Part shown: piece by piece, positions 51,425 to 59,620 of the stretch | How the letters are laid out: every line of letters starts with the position of its first letter | Position numbering within the stretch: position 1 is the first letter of the stretch | From: CAVZAB01 sp963773155 | GTDB taxonomy: Bacteria; Pseudomonadota; Alphaproteobacteria; Rhizobiales; Beijerinckiaceae | Reading direction: 5' to 3' | DNA: 64,000 nucleotides | Assembly: GCA_963773155.1 (NCBI GenBank) | Contig: CAVZAB010000019.1 | Location: 124,001-188,000, forward strand | Program-made: the position numbers and the translations under genes | Notes under the pieces: model-generated | What the model was told of the DNA's origin: nothing | Database searches by the model: none | The model's input: only the letters and a program-made list of their open reading frames with translations

Positions 51425-52212
51425 CGCGCGCCGCTGCGCCAGGCCTGCAGCCATTGATAGCCCTGCGAGCCGGGACGTCGGGGCCGGTATTCGCAGCCGA
51501 TGAAGCCCGTCCAGCCCAATCCGGCGATTTCGTCGAGAACAAAGCCATAGGCGATTTCGCCCTCGTTCGGCTCGTGGCGTTCCGGCACCGAAGCGATTTG
51601 GATATGGCCGATCCACGGAAAATGCCGGTGAAGGCGCCGGGTTATATCACCCTCCATGATCTGGACATGATAGACGTCGAACAGGAGCTTGACATTATCG
51701 CAGTCGATTTCCTCAAGCAGGCCAACAATTTCGTCCGACGTGCTGACGAAATAGTTCGGCTTGTCGCGGCGGTTCAGCGGCTCAACGAGCAACACCACAT
51801 TGGCGGCTCTTGCCGCTTGGCTTGCCGCGCGCATGTTGTCGATGAAGACCGGGCGCATCGCGGCGCGCTCGGTTTCTGGCAGGACGCCGGACATGCAATG
51901 GACGGTCGGTATGGCGAGCGCCTTGGCATAGTCCAGCGCTTCTGCAAGCTGGGCCCTGAACTCGTGCGTCCGGCCGGGCATGGCGGCCGTCCCCCAATCG
52001 CCGGGGCTTTTGCCGGGGGCGGTGTTGAGCGCATTCATGACAAGACCGTTGGCGTCCAGCCTCGTCTTGAGATCGGCGATCTTGATGTCATAGGGAAAAT
52101 GGCATTCGACGGCGTCGAATCCTTCGATGCGCGCCTGGTCGATCCGCTCGAGGAAGGGCAATTCCGTAAACAGCATCGAAATATTGGCTGAAAAGCGCAG
52201 TTTGGCTCTCAT
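51421..52212 (-). CDS. otnI: 2-oxo-tetronate/hydroxypyruvate isomerase family
   Basis: A 263-residue TIM-barrel sugar isomerase of the Hyi/OtnI family. Motifs are RFSANISMLFTELPFLERID, GFDAVECHFPYD, LVEPLNRRDKPNYFVSTSDE, and VKLLFDVYHVQIMEGDI with metal-binding Glu/Asp/His. Directly downstream of the OtnK-like kinase gene (13-base gap), it most likely converts 2-oxo-tetronate to 3-oxo-tetronate. The ATG at 52212 has a GAGGCGAAT ribosome site. Without the kinase neighbour, hydroxypyruvate isomerase would be equally likely. Confidence 0.82.
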   Translation of the reverse strand: MRAKLRFSANISMLFTELPFLERIDQARIEGFDAVECHFPYDIKIADLKTRLDANGLVMNALNTAPGKSPGDWGTAAMPGRTHEFRAQLAEALDYAKALAIPTVHCMSGVLPETERAAMRPVFIDNMRAASQAARAANVVLLVEPLNRRDKPNYFVSTSDEIVGLLEEIDCDNVKLLFDVYHVQIMEGDITRRLHRHFPWIGHIQIASVPERHEPNEGEIAYGFVLDEIAGLGWTGFIGCEYRPRRPGSQGYQWLQAWRSGAR

Positions 52213-52225
52213 ATTCGCCTCGTTC

Positions 52226-53482
52226 TCACGGCCCGCCGGCGAGCACACGCAGCGCCTTCTCGAAAAAATCGGAACCGCCGAAATTGCCGGACTTCAGTGC
52301 CAGAGCCAGGCTAGGTTCGCCGTCGGCGAGAAGAGCCGGCACGCCGGGATCGATTTCCGGGCCGATCTCGAGGCAAGGCCGGCCAAGCGCCGTTGCGACG
52401 GCGCCCGAGGTCTCGCCGCCGGCCACAACGAGCCGGCGAAAGCCATCGGCGGTCAAACGCTGGGCCAGAGCCGCGAAAAACGCCTCGAATCGGCCAGCCA
52501 GCGCCTCGCGGCCCCATTTTGCCTGAGCTGCCGCGACGATGTGCGGCTCGGCGGAGGAATAGATGAGGGGTGCAACGGTTTGGCGGCGGCAGAACACATG
52601 GGCCTTGTCGACGTCGATCTCGGCCGACATCAGCGCATCGGCCTCGACGAGAAGAGAGGGGTGCCTTGCCGCATAGGCGGCGACCTGCGTTCGGGTCGCG
52701 CTGGAGCAGCTGCCGGACAATATTGCCGCGGCGCCGGCGACCCCGGACCAGCGCAGCGCCGGTGCGCCGAGCAGGCCGGCCTTTCGAAAATTTTCCGGCA
52801 ATCCCAGTGCGATGCCCGATCCGCCGGTGACTAGAAGGTCGTGGCTTACCGCCGTGCCGATCTGCCGGAGGTCGGCATCGCTCGTCGCGTCGACGATCAC
52901 CAGCCGCTCCCGGCGGCCGTAACAGGCATCGAGTGCGGCGCGGATCGCGGTCGGCCCCTTTGCGACGGTCGAAAGACTGACCAGTCCAATGGCGGCGCGG
53001 GTCTGATAGGCGAGCCAGCGCCGCAGATCGGGATCGCGCATGGGGGTCAAGGGGTGGTTTTCCATGCCGGATTCAGACAGCAGGCGATCGCCGACGAAGA
53101 GGTGACCCTGATAGATCGTACGGCCGTTGGCGGGAAAGGCCGGGCAGGCGATGGCGCCAGGCGCCCCCAGCCGGTCGAGCAGGGCTTCGGCGACCGGGCC
53201 AATATTGCCCTGCCGTGTGGAATCGAAGGTCGAGCAATATTTGAAGAGAATCTGGCGCGCTCCTTGCCCGAGCAGCCATTCCAGCGCGTCAAGCGATAGG
53301 CTGATCGCATCCGACCGGGCGATGGTGCGGCTTTTCAGGGCGACGACGCCGGCTTCGCAGAAAGTTGGCGCGGCTTGCGCGGGCACGCCCGAAAATTGCA
53401 GAGTGCGCATGCCTTGGCGCGCCAAAGTATTAGCAAGATCGCTGGCGCCGGTGAAATCGTCGCCGATGCATCCGAGAATCAT
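52226..53482 (-). CDS. otnK: Four-carbon acid sugar kinase (3-oxo-tetronate kinase, DUF1537)
   Basis: A 418-residue kinase of the DUF1537 (OtnK/DtnK) family. The N-terminal substrate domain starts GCIGDDFTGASDLANTLARQ and has the FKYCSTFDSTRQGNIGPVAE motif. The C-terminal nucleotide domain includes RRLVVAGGETSGAVATAL and GNFGGSDFF. It phosphorylates 3-oxo-tetronate in tetronate catabolism. It heads a minus-strand cluster otnK-otnI-methyltransferase remnant. The usual third enzyme, the class II aldolase OtnC, is not in this window. The ATG at 53482 starts directly with the conserved GDDFTGA strand. Confidence 0.87.
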   Translation of the reverse strand: MILGCIGDDFTGASDLANTLARQGMRTLQFSGVPAQAAPTFCEAGVVALKSRTIARSDAISLSLDALEWLLGQGARQILFKYCSTFDSTRQGNIGPVAEALLDRLGAPGAIACPAFPANGRTIYQGHLFVGDRLLSESGMENHPLTPMRDPDLRRWLAYQTRAAIGLVSLSTVAKGPTAIRAALDACYGRRERLVIVDATSDADLRQIGTAVSHDLLVTGGSGIALGLPENFRKAGLLGAPALRWSGVAGAAAILSGSCSSATRTQVAAYAARHPSLLVEADALMSAEIDVDKAHVFCRRQTVAPLIYSSAEPHIVAAAQAKWGREALAGRFEAFFAALAQRLTADGFRRLVVAGGETSGAVATALGRPCLEIGPEIDPGVPALLADGEPSLALALKSGNFGGSDFFEKALRVLAGGP

Positions 53483-53626
53483 GCCCGGCTGTCCTTCTTC
53501 GGGGACCCTAAGGGCCAAGGCTTAGCGCGCCGGCCTGGCCGGGTCTAGTACGCCGGCAACCGGCGGCTCGGCTTGCCGGGCCCAGCAAAGCTTCGCATAG
53601 TGGGGTGCAATCTGCGGGAGAGGGCC

Positions 53627-54643
53627 GTGGCGGTTGACCGGCGACATTGGCTGCAAGGGGCGGGCGCGGCGCTCGCTGCGCCGGCCCTGCTGGCGCTCGG
53701 TCCCGCCCTTGGCGAGCCCGGCCGGGCGCTGACCTATGCCGACAATCTGTCGCCCAACCACCCGGTCACCGTGCGCGCCAGGCAGGCGATCGCGGCGATC
53801 CAAGCCGAGACGGCAGGCGAGGTGGCCATCAAGATCCTGCCGAGCGAGCAACTAGCGCCCAATAGCGATCTTTTGAGCCAGGTCCGTGATGGAACAATTA
53901 GCTTGCTGGCGCTTTCTGGTCTGAATTTGTCGCGCCTGGTACCGGCTGCGGCGATCTGCGGCACCGGCTTTGCGTGGCTATCCTACCAGCAATTATGGGC
54001 GGCGATGGACGGTCCGCTCGGCGAAGTCTTGCGGACCGAGATCGCCGGCCAGGGCCTGGTCGCGGTCGCGCGGATCTGGGACAGCGGGTTTCGTCATATC
54101 ACCAGTGGCCCGCGGCCGATCGCGGCTCCGGCTGATCTGAAAAGGCTGAAGATCAGAGTTCCGGCCCATCCCCTTTGGACCCAATTGTTTCGTGCGCTCG
54201 GCAGCGATCCGATGGTCATCAATTTTGCCGAATTGCATTCGGCCCTCAGGGCCGGGACTATCCAGGCCCAAGAAAACCCGCTCGTCACCATCAATGCTGA
54301 CCGATTGTATGAGGTCCAGACCTACCTATCGCTGACTGGCCACATGTGGGACGGCTTGTGGTGCCTGGCGAATGGTCGGGTCTGGGCCGCACTGCCGGCC
54401 GAATGGCGGGCGATTGTCAGCCGCCATTTCGACGCGGCGGCGCTGAGCGAGCGGGCCGACATGCAGGCTCTGACGGTTGGGCTCTTGAAGGAATTCGCCG
54501 ATCGTGGGCTCAAGATCAATCCGACCGATCCGGTCGATTTTCGACGGGCGCTCCAGGCGGCGGGGTTCTACCGGGAAGTCAGGGCAAGTTTCTCCGACGC
54601 GCTCTGGGCGCCATTTGCCGCGTTGACCGGACTTGAGGGCTAA
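53627..54643 (+). CDS. TRAP transporter substrate-binding protein (DctP family)
   Basis: A 338-residue periplasmic binding protein. The N-terminus has a Tat-like signal (VDRRHWLQGAGAALAAPALL). The DctP fold shows AIAAIQAETAGEVAIKILPS, the conserved PADLKRLKIRVP and QAQENPLVTINADRLYEVQ-TYLSLTGH. The conserved Arg of the family falls in LKIRVP. The GTG at 53627 has GGGAGAGGGCC upstream. No DctQ/DctM membrane genes are near, so it is an orphan. Divergent position to otnKI suggests a sugar acid ligand, which is only inference. Its stop overlaps the next gene's end. Confidence 0.85.
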   Translation: MAVDRRHWLQGAGAALAAPALLALGPALGEPGRALTYADNLSPNHPVTVRARQAIAAIQAETAGEVAIKILPSEQLAPNSDLLSQVRDGTISLLALSGLNLSRLVPAAAICGTGFAWLSYQQLWAAMDGPLGEVLRTEIAGQGLVAVARIWDSGFRHITSGPRPIAAPADLKRLKIRVPAHPLWTQLFRALGSDPMVINFAELHSALRAGTIQAQENPLVTINADRLYEVQTYLSLTGHMWDGLWCLANGRVWAALPAEWRAIVSRHFDAAALSERADMQALTVGLLKEFADRGLKINPTDPVDFRRALQAAGFYREVRASFSDALWAPFAALTGLEG

Positions 54644-55134
54644 TTCTCTTGCACGATCAGTGTCGGCCCGTTGCGCCGGTTGCCGGCTTGCTGGCGCAGC
54701 ATCGAAATTGTGTAGGGCAGATAGCCGGACTCCGACAACGGCAGATCGGAACCGGGGATCCCGCCGGCGGGTGACGAGGCGACCTCGATGCAGATCGCGC
54801 CGCTTGCGCTGGTTCTTGCCAATTCGTCGAGGAATTCAATCAGTGCAGTGCCGAGCGCGTGACCGGGCAGCCGGGCGACGATCAGGTTGGAAATCTTCAG
54901 GACGCGTTCGAGTGACAGGTCCTTTTCTACCCGATATTGGAACAAGGCGTGGATATGGTCGCGCGAATCACGGACGGCGACGAGGCCGCCCTGATTGGCC
55001 GGGACCCGGGTTGCTTCCTTGGCAAAGGCGAGCCATTGCGGCAGCGAAACATTTGGGAAGGTTAAGTGCACGACAGGGTAGGCGAAACGCGCTTCTTCGG
55101 GCCGCATGCTATGCGAGTGGAACAGCTTCGTCAT
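54640..55134 (-). CDS. Hypothetical protein, possibly GNAT-like
   Basis: A 164-residue soluble protein. A segment resembling a GNAT core, ERVLKISNLIVARLPGHALG-TALIEFLDELARTS with following GAICIEVASS, is the best hint of an acetyltransferase fold, but the pyrophosphate loop is not clear. The N-terminus (VVHLTFPNVSLPQWLAFAKE) does not suggest a known family. It converges with the TRAP binding protein (four-base overlap) and is divergent from fnrN, sharing the FNR box at 55201. Confidence 0.5.
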   Translation of the reverse strand: MTKLFHSHSMRPEEARFAYPVVHLTFPNVSLPQWLAFAKEATRVPANQGGLVAVRDSRDHIHALFQYRVEKDLSLERVLKISNLIVARLPGHALGTALIEFLDELARTSASGAICIEVASSPAGGIPGSDLPLSESGYLPYTISMLRQQAGNRRNGPTLIVQEN

Positions 55135-55200
55135 CGCGCCGCCGGAACTTTCGCCTTGGCATTGAAGACTTTAGTGTGGTGTGGTCTTCTGCCGGGGTCC

Positions 55201-55214
55201 TTGATATAAATCAA
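55201..55214. promoter_or_regulatory. FNR/FixK box upstream of fnrN
   Basis: TTGATATAAATCAA, a perfect TTGAT-N4-ATCAA palindrome, centred about 30 bases before the fnrN start codon. Its closeness to the start suggests autorepression by FnrN. It also lies 67 bases upstream of the divergent gene at 55134, which could be activated from it. Confidence 0.85.
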
Positions 55215-55237
55215 CGGCAGAGCCAGGGGTTCGTTGC

Positions 55238-55966
55238 ATGGCCGACACGCTGACCAAGCCAAACTGCCGACAGCTGGAGCCAGGCAGCGTGTGCGCCCAT
55301 TGCGGTCTGCGACCGCTCAGCGTCTGCGCGGCCCTGGACGTCGGAGAATTGCAGCAACTGGAAACCGTTGCACATGTGCATTGTTTGACGGCCAAGGCGA
55401 CGCTATTCTCGCAGGATGAGCCGGCTCGGTTCGTTTACAATGTGACGGCCGGCACGGTGCGCCTCTACAAGCTTCTGCCGGACGGACGGCGCCAGATCGT
55501 CGGCTTCGCGCTGCCCGGTGATTTTCTCGGCCTTGCGCTTGCCGACCGCTACGGATTTTCCGCCGATGCGATCGAACCGGTAATCGCCTGCCGCTTCTCG
55601 CGTGAGGCTTTTACCGGATTGGTCGATCGCAAACCGCATTTGCTGCGCCGGCTGCACGAATTTGCCACCCACGAACTCTCGCTCGCGCACGACCAAATGG
55701 TCATTCTCGGCCGCCGCAACGCGGCCGAACGGATCGGCTCCTTTCTGGTCGGGCTTCGCGACCGCTGGGCTCGCTTGCATGGCCATTCCTCGGTTCACGT
55801 GCCGTTGCCGATGAGCCGTCAGGATATTGCCGATTTTCTGGGGTTGACCATCGAAACCGTGAGCCGCACCTTGAACAGACTGGCGCGCGAAAAGACGATT
55901 GTCATTGTTCCCGATGGCGTGCGGATATTGAACGTGGCGCAGATCGAGGCACTCTCGGAAGTCTGA
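55238..55966 (+). CDS. fnrN: FnrN-type oxygen-sensing transcription regulator
   Basis: A 242-residue Crp/Fnr regulator. The N-terminal cysteines C19, C22 and C30 (CAHCGLRPLSVC) and C118 (EPVIACRF) match the four ligands of the oxygen-labile 4Fe-4S cluster of FNR. The cyclic-nucleotide-like sensor covers about 35-150. The C-terminal DNA-binding helix is PMSRQDIADFLGLTIETVSR-TLNRL, with the E(T)VSR recognition pattern that reads TTGAT half-sites. FNR boxes stand before its own start and before ccoN, so it controls microaerobic respiration. The ATG at 55238 fits the cysteine spacing of the family. Confidence 0.92.
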   Translation: MADTLTKPNCRQLEPGSVCAHCGLRPLSVCAALDVGELQQLETVAHVHCLTAKATLFSQDEPARFVYNVTAGTVRLYKLLPDGRRQIVGFALPGDFLGLALADRYGFSADAIEPVIACRFSREAFTGLVDRKPHLLRRLHEFATHELSLAHDQMVILGRRNAAERIGSFLVGLRDRWARLHGHSSVHVPLPMSRQDIADFLGLTIETVSRTLNRLAREKTIVIVPDGVRILNVAQIEALSEV

Positions 55967-56006
55967 AGGCGCTCGTCCCAAGAAAGACTGCCAGGCTTGC
56001 CGCGGT

Positions 56007-56020
56007 TTGATTTGGGTCAA
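56007..56020. promoter_or_regulatory. FNR box upstream of ccoN
   Basis: TTGATTTGGGTCAA matches TTGAT-N4-(A/G)TCAA. It lies 83 bases before the ccoN start, the right distance for class II activation with a transcript start near 56055. It is expected to turn on the cbb3 oxidase operon when oxygen falls. Confidence 0.8.
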
Positions 56021-56102
56021 CGACCCTGCTGCGCTTTGCCATGAGTTTAGCGACGGCGGTGGCTCGTTGCCCCGCCGATGGCTTGAATCAGGGGCTGTTT
56101 TC

Positions 56103-57761
56103 ATGGCGCAAAACCCGTCTTCCAGAAAAACCGCGACCATCGGCGAGGCCGGCCTGTCGGTGGCGCTGATCGGGCTTGCCCTATTATCCCTGCTCATCGC
56201 CGCCAAGGCCTATACGCCGGCCTTTGCCTTTCATGCCTACCTGTTCGCGGCGGCGAGCCTGGCCTCGGTCTTCGTCATCGTCAACCGCTTCTACAAGCGC
56301 GACGCTGGACCGGTTCCCCAGCTGATCGGCGATCGGCCGAATTACAATATGGGACCCATCAAGTTTTCTTCGATCGCGGCCATGTTTTGGGGGGTCGCTG
56401 GCTTTACGGTTGGCCTCTATATTGCCCTCGAACTCGCCTTTCCCGCGTTCAACCTCGATCTGCCCTGGATCACTTTCGGCCGGTTGCGGCCGTTGCACAC
56501 GTCGGCGGTGATTTTTGCCTTTGGCGGCAATGTGCTGCTTGCGACGTCGCTATATGTCGTCCAGCGCACCTGTCGGGCCCGCCTTGTCGGTGATCTCGCG
56601 CCGTGGTTCGTCGTGCTCGGCTACAATTTCTTTATCGTGATCGCCGGCACCGGTTATTTGCTCGGGATCACTCAGTCGAAGGAATATGCTGAACCGGAAT
56701 GGTATGCCGATACCTGGCTAACACTTGTCTGGGTGGTCTACCTTCTGGTTTTCCTGGGCACAATCTGGAAGCGTCGCGAGCCGCATATCTACGTCGCCAA
56801 TTGGTTCTATCTCGCCTTCATTGTAACCATTGCGGTCCTCCATCTCGGCAATAACAGCGCGGTGCCGGTCTCGCTCTTTTCCGCGAAATCTTATGTCGTG
56901 TGGGCCGGGGTCCAGGATGCGATGGTGCAATGGTGGTACGGCCATAATGCGGTCGGTTTCTTTCTCACCGCCGGCTTTCTTGCGATCATGTATTATTTTA
57001 TCCCTAAGCGGGCCGAACGGCCGATCTATTCTTACCGCTTGTCGATCGTTCATTTCTGGGGGCTGATTTTTCTCTACATCTGGGCTGGTCCTCATCACCT
57101 GCACTATACCGCGCTGCCCGATTGGGCGCAGACGCTTGGAATGACATTCTCGGTGATGCTCTGGATGCCCTCCTGGGGCGGTATGATCAATGGCCTGATG
57201 ACGCTGTCCGGCGCCTGGGACAAGCTGCGGACCGATCCGATCCTGCGCATGCTGGTCGTCTCGGTCGCCTTCTACGGCATGTCGACCTTTGAGGGTCCGT
57301 TGATGTCGATTAAGACGGTCAATGCGCTGAGCCATTACACCGACTGGGGGATTGGCCACGTCCATTCCGGCAGTCTCGGCTGGGTCGGTTTCGTTTCCTT
57401 TGGCGCGCTCTATTGCCTGGTGCCTTGGCTGTGGAATCGGGCCGGCCTTTATTCGCTCAAGCTTGTCAATTGGCATTTCTGGATTTCGACGATCGGCATT
57501 GTCTTCTACATCTCGGCTATGTGGGTCGCCGGCATCATGCAGGGCCTGATGTGGCGAGCCTATACGCCGCAGGGCTTTCTCGAATATTCCTTCGTCGAAA
57601 CCTCGATCGCCATGCATCCCTATTACGTGATCCGCGCAATCGGCGGCGCGCTGTTCCTGATCGGGGCGCTGATCATGGCCTACAATCTCTATATGACGAT
57701 CCGCTCGCCGGAGGCCTCGAGCCAACCGGAAGGCCGGCCCGTCCTCGCGGCGGCAGAGTGA
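56103..57761 (+). CDS. ccoN: cbb3-type cytochrome c oxidase subunit I
   Basis: A 552-residue catalytic heme-copper subunit with about fourteen hydrophobic segments. Key motifs are WWYGHNAVGFF (CuB His with the loop near the active-site Tyr), GPHHLHYTALPDW (two adjacent CuB His), and NALSHYTDWGIGHVHSGSLG-W with heme b and b3 His ligands. It reduces oxygen with high affinity and pumps protons. The ATG at 56103 is used because the in-frame extension upstream passes through the FNR box. First gene of ccoNOQP. Confidence 0.95.
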   Translation: MAQNPSSRKTATIGEAGLSVALIGLALLSLLIAAKAYTPAFAFHAYLFAAASLASVFVIVNRFYKRDAGPVPQLIGDRPNYNMGPIKFSSIAAMFWGVAGFTVGLYIALELAFPAFNLDLPWITFGRLRPLHTSAVIFAFGGNVLLATSLYVVQRTCRARLVGDLAPWFVVLGYNFFIVIAGTGYLLGITQSKEYAEPEWYADTWLTLVWVVYLLVFLGTIWKRREPHIYVANWFYLAFIVTIAVLHLGNNSAVPVSLFSAKSYVVWAGVQDAMVQWWYGHNAVGFFLTAGFLAIMYYFIPKRAERPIYSYRLSIVHFWGLIFLYIWAGPHHLHYTALPDWAQTLGMTFSVMLWMPSWGGMINGLMTLSGAWDKLRTDPILRMLVVSVAFYGMSTFEGPLMSIKTVNALSHYTDWGIGHVHSGSLGWVGFVSFGALYCLVPWLWNRAGLYSLKLVNWHFWISTIGIVFYISAMWVAGIMQGLMWRAYTPQGFLEYSFVETSIAMHPYYVIRAIGGALFLIGALIMAYNLYMTIRSPEASSQPEGRPVLAAAE

Positions 57762-57772
57762 GGAGCAGCATC

Positions 57773-58522
57773 ATGGCGACGTCGCGAACATCAGCCTGGG
57801 CAAGACACCGGATCTTCGAGACCAACTCGATCATCCTGGTCCTCGGCATTCTGGCGATGATATCAGTTGGCGGTCTGGTCGAGATCCTGCCGCTCTTTTA
57901 TGTCAAGAGCACGATCGAGAAGGTTGACGGCATACGGCCCTATTCGCCGCTCGAGCTGGCCGGCTACAACATTTACGTCCGCGAGGGCTGCTATGTGTGC
58001 CATTCGCAGATGATTCGGCCGCTGCGCGACGAGGTTGAGCGCTACGGCCATTACTCGCTGGCGGCCGAGAGCCTGTACGACCATCCGTTCCAATGGGGCT
58101 CGAAGCGCAACGGGCCGGACCTGGCGAGGGTCGGCGGCAAATATTCCGATGATTGGCACCGGCAGCACTTGCGCGATCCGCGCTCGGTCGTCCCCGGCTC
58201 GATCATGCCGAGCTATTCCTGGCTCGAGACGACGCCGCTTGATGCAGCCCATATCGACGAGGACATGCGCGCCCTGGCCGTGACCGGCGTTCCCTATACG
58301 GCCGACATGATCGAGCGGGCGGCCGCCGATTTGCGGGCGCAGGCGAGCGCCGACGATCCCACGACCGCCGACATGGTCAAACGCTATCCCAAGGCGGTCG
58401 CGCGTGATCTTGGCGGCGACAAGGGTCGAACCACTGAGGCCGATGCGTTGATCGTCTATCTGCAACGGCTTGGCACGCTAGTCGACTTCAAGATCTACGA
58501 CGATAAGGCCAATATTCGCTGA
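57773..58522 (+). CDS. ccoO: cbb3-type cytochrome c oxidase subunit II (mono-heme c)
   Basis: A 249-residue membrane-anchored cytochrome c. One N-terminal helix (about 20-45) is followed by the single CxxCH as GCYVCHSQMIRPLRDE and the axial Met region PGSIMPSYSWLETTPLD. Length and order fit CcoO. It starts at the ATG at 57773 with a GAGGAGCAGC site, 11 bases after ccoN. Electrons pass from CcoP through it to CcoN. Confidence 0.95.
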   Translation: MATSRTSAWARHRIFETNSIILVLGILAMISVGGLVEILPLFYVKSTIEKVDGIRPYSPLELAGYNIYVREGCYVCHSQMIRPLRDEVERYGHYSLAAESLYDHPFQWGSKRNGPDLARVGGKYSDDWHRQHLRDPRSVVPGSIMPSYSWLETTPLDAAHIDEDMRALAVTGVPYTADMIERAAADLRAQASADDPTTADMVKRYPKAVARDLGGDKGRTTEADALIVYLQRLGTLVDFKIYDDKANIR

Positions 58523-58530
58523 GGTTTGTC

Positions 58531-58683
58531 ATGTTCGACTATGAGACGCTACGAAATTTCGCGGCCTCCTGGGGCATGCTCTATTTTGCCGCCATGTTTG
58601 CGATCGCCGTGGCCTATGCGCTGTCGCCGTCGAAGCAGCACACATTCGACAAGGCCGCCCGCATGCCGTTGAACGAGGATTGA
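58531..58683 (+). CDS. ccoQ: cbb3-type oxidase small subunit CcoQ
   Basis: A 50-residue single-helix protein, MFDYETLRNFAASWGMLYFA-type, with the membrane segment at about 13-33 and the acidic tail PLNED. CcoQ stabilises the oxidase complex. It starts at 58531, eight bases after ccoO, and is followed four bases later by ccoP. Confidence 0.92.
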   Translation: MFDYETLRNFAASWGMLYFAAMFAIAVAYALSPSKQHTFDKAARMPLNED

Positions 58684-58686
58684 TCG

Positions 58687-59586
58687 ATGGACAAAGACCA
58701 TGCCAACGTCGAGATCGACGCCCATACCGGCACGCCGACGACCGGGCACGAATGGGACGGGATCCGGGAATTGAACACACCGCTGCCGCGCTGGTGGCTG
58801 TGGACTTTCTATGCGACCATTCTGTGGTCGTTTGTCTATTGGATCCTCTATCCGGCCTGGCCGCTGATTGGCGGCGGCTATACCGCGGGCCTGCTCGGTT
58901 GGCATTCGCGCCAGGCGGTGGTCGAGGACATTGCCGGATTGCGGCAGCTAAGGGCCGGCAATGCCGAGCGGATCAGCAAGGCATCACTCGCCGATATCAA
59001 AACCGATCCCGAACTCCTGTCATTTGCCAAGAATCAGGGGAAGGCGGCTTTTGCCACCAATTGTGCCCCCTGCCACGGCGCTGGTGGTCAGGGTGCTAGG
59101 GGCTATCCCAATCTAAACGCCGATCGCTGGATCTGGGGCGGTACGCTCGACGCCATCCACCAGACGATATCGCACGGCATCCGCTGGGAGCCCGACCAGC
59201 AGACAAGAACCAGCACGATGCCGGCCTTCGGCCGCGAGGGTCTTTTGAAGAAGGATGAGATTTCCGATGTTGCCGATTATGTGCTCTCGACCGCTGGCTA
59301 TCCGGTTGAGCATCAGGACAGGCTCGCCAAGGGCCAGGCGATCTACCAGAACAATTGCGCCGCTTGCCATGGCGATGATGGCAAGGGCAATCTCGAAATT
59401 GGCGCGCCCAATTTGACCACGAAGGTTTGGCTATATGGCGGCAAGGACGGCATCGACAAGGCGGCGATTGTCGAACGGATCATTGTCGGCGGCGGCGGCG
59501 TGATGCCGGCCTGGTCCGATCGGCTCGACGAACCGACGATCAAATCGCTGGCGGTCTATGTTCATTCGCTCGGCGGTGGCCAGTAG
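58687..59586 (+). CDS. ccoP: cbb3-type cytochrome c oxidase subunit III (di-heme c)
   Basis: A 299-residue membrane-anchored di-heme cytochrome c. It has an N-terminal helix (about 36-60) and two CxxCH sites, CAPCHGAGGQG and CAACHGDDGKG. Axial Met regions are TRTSTMPAFGREG and GGGVMPAWSDRL. The conserved motif EWDGIRELNTPLPRWWLWTF at the N-terminus is a CcoP signature. It accepts electrons from the periplasm. Confidence 0.95.
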   Translation: MDKDHANVEIDAHTGTPTTGHEWDGIRELNTPLPRWWLWTFYATILWSFVYWILYPAWPLIGGGYTAGLLGWHSRQAVVEDIAGLRQLRAGNAERISKASLADIKTDPELLSFAKNQGKAAFATNCAPCHGAGGQGARGYPNLNADRWIWGGTLDAIHQTISHGIRWEPDQQTRTSTMPAFGREGLLKKDEISDVADYVLSTAGYPVEHQDRLAKGQAIYQNNCAACHGDDGKGNLEIGAPNLTTKVWLYGGKDGIDKAAIVERIIVGGGGVMPAWSDRLDEPTIKSLAVYVHSLGGGQ

Positions 59587-59620
59587 CCCGCGGCTGGCCA
59601 CCGGTGCAGGAGTGGAGCTG

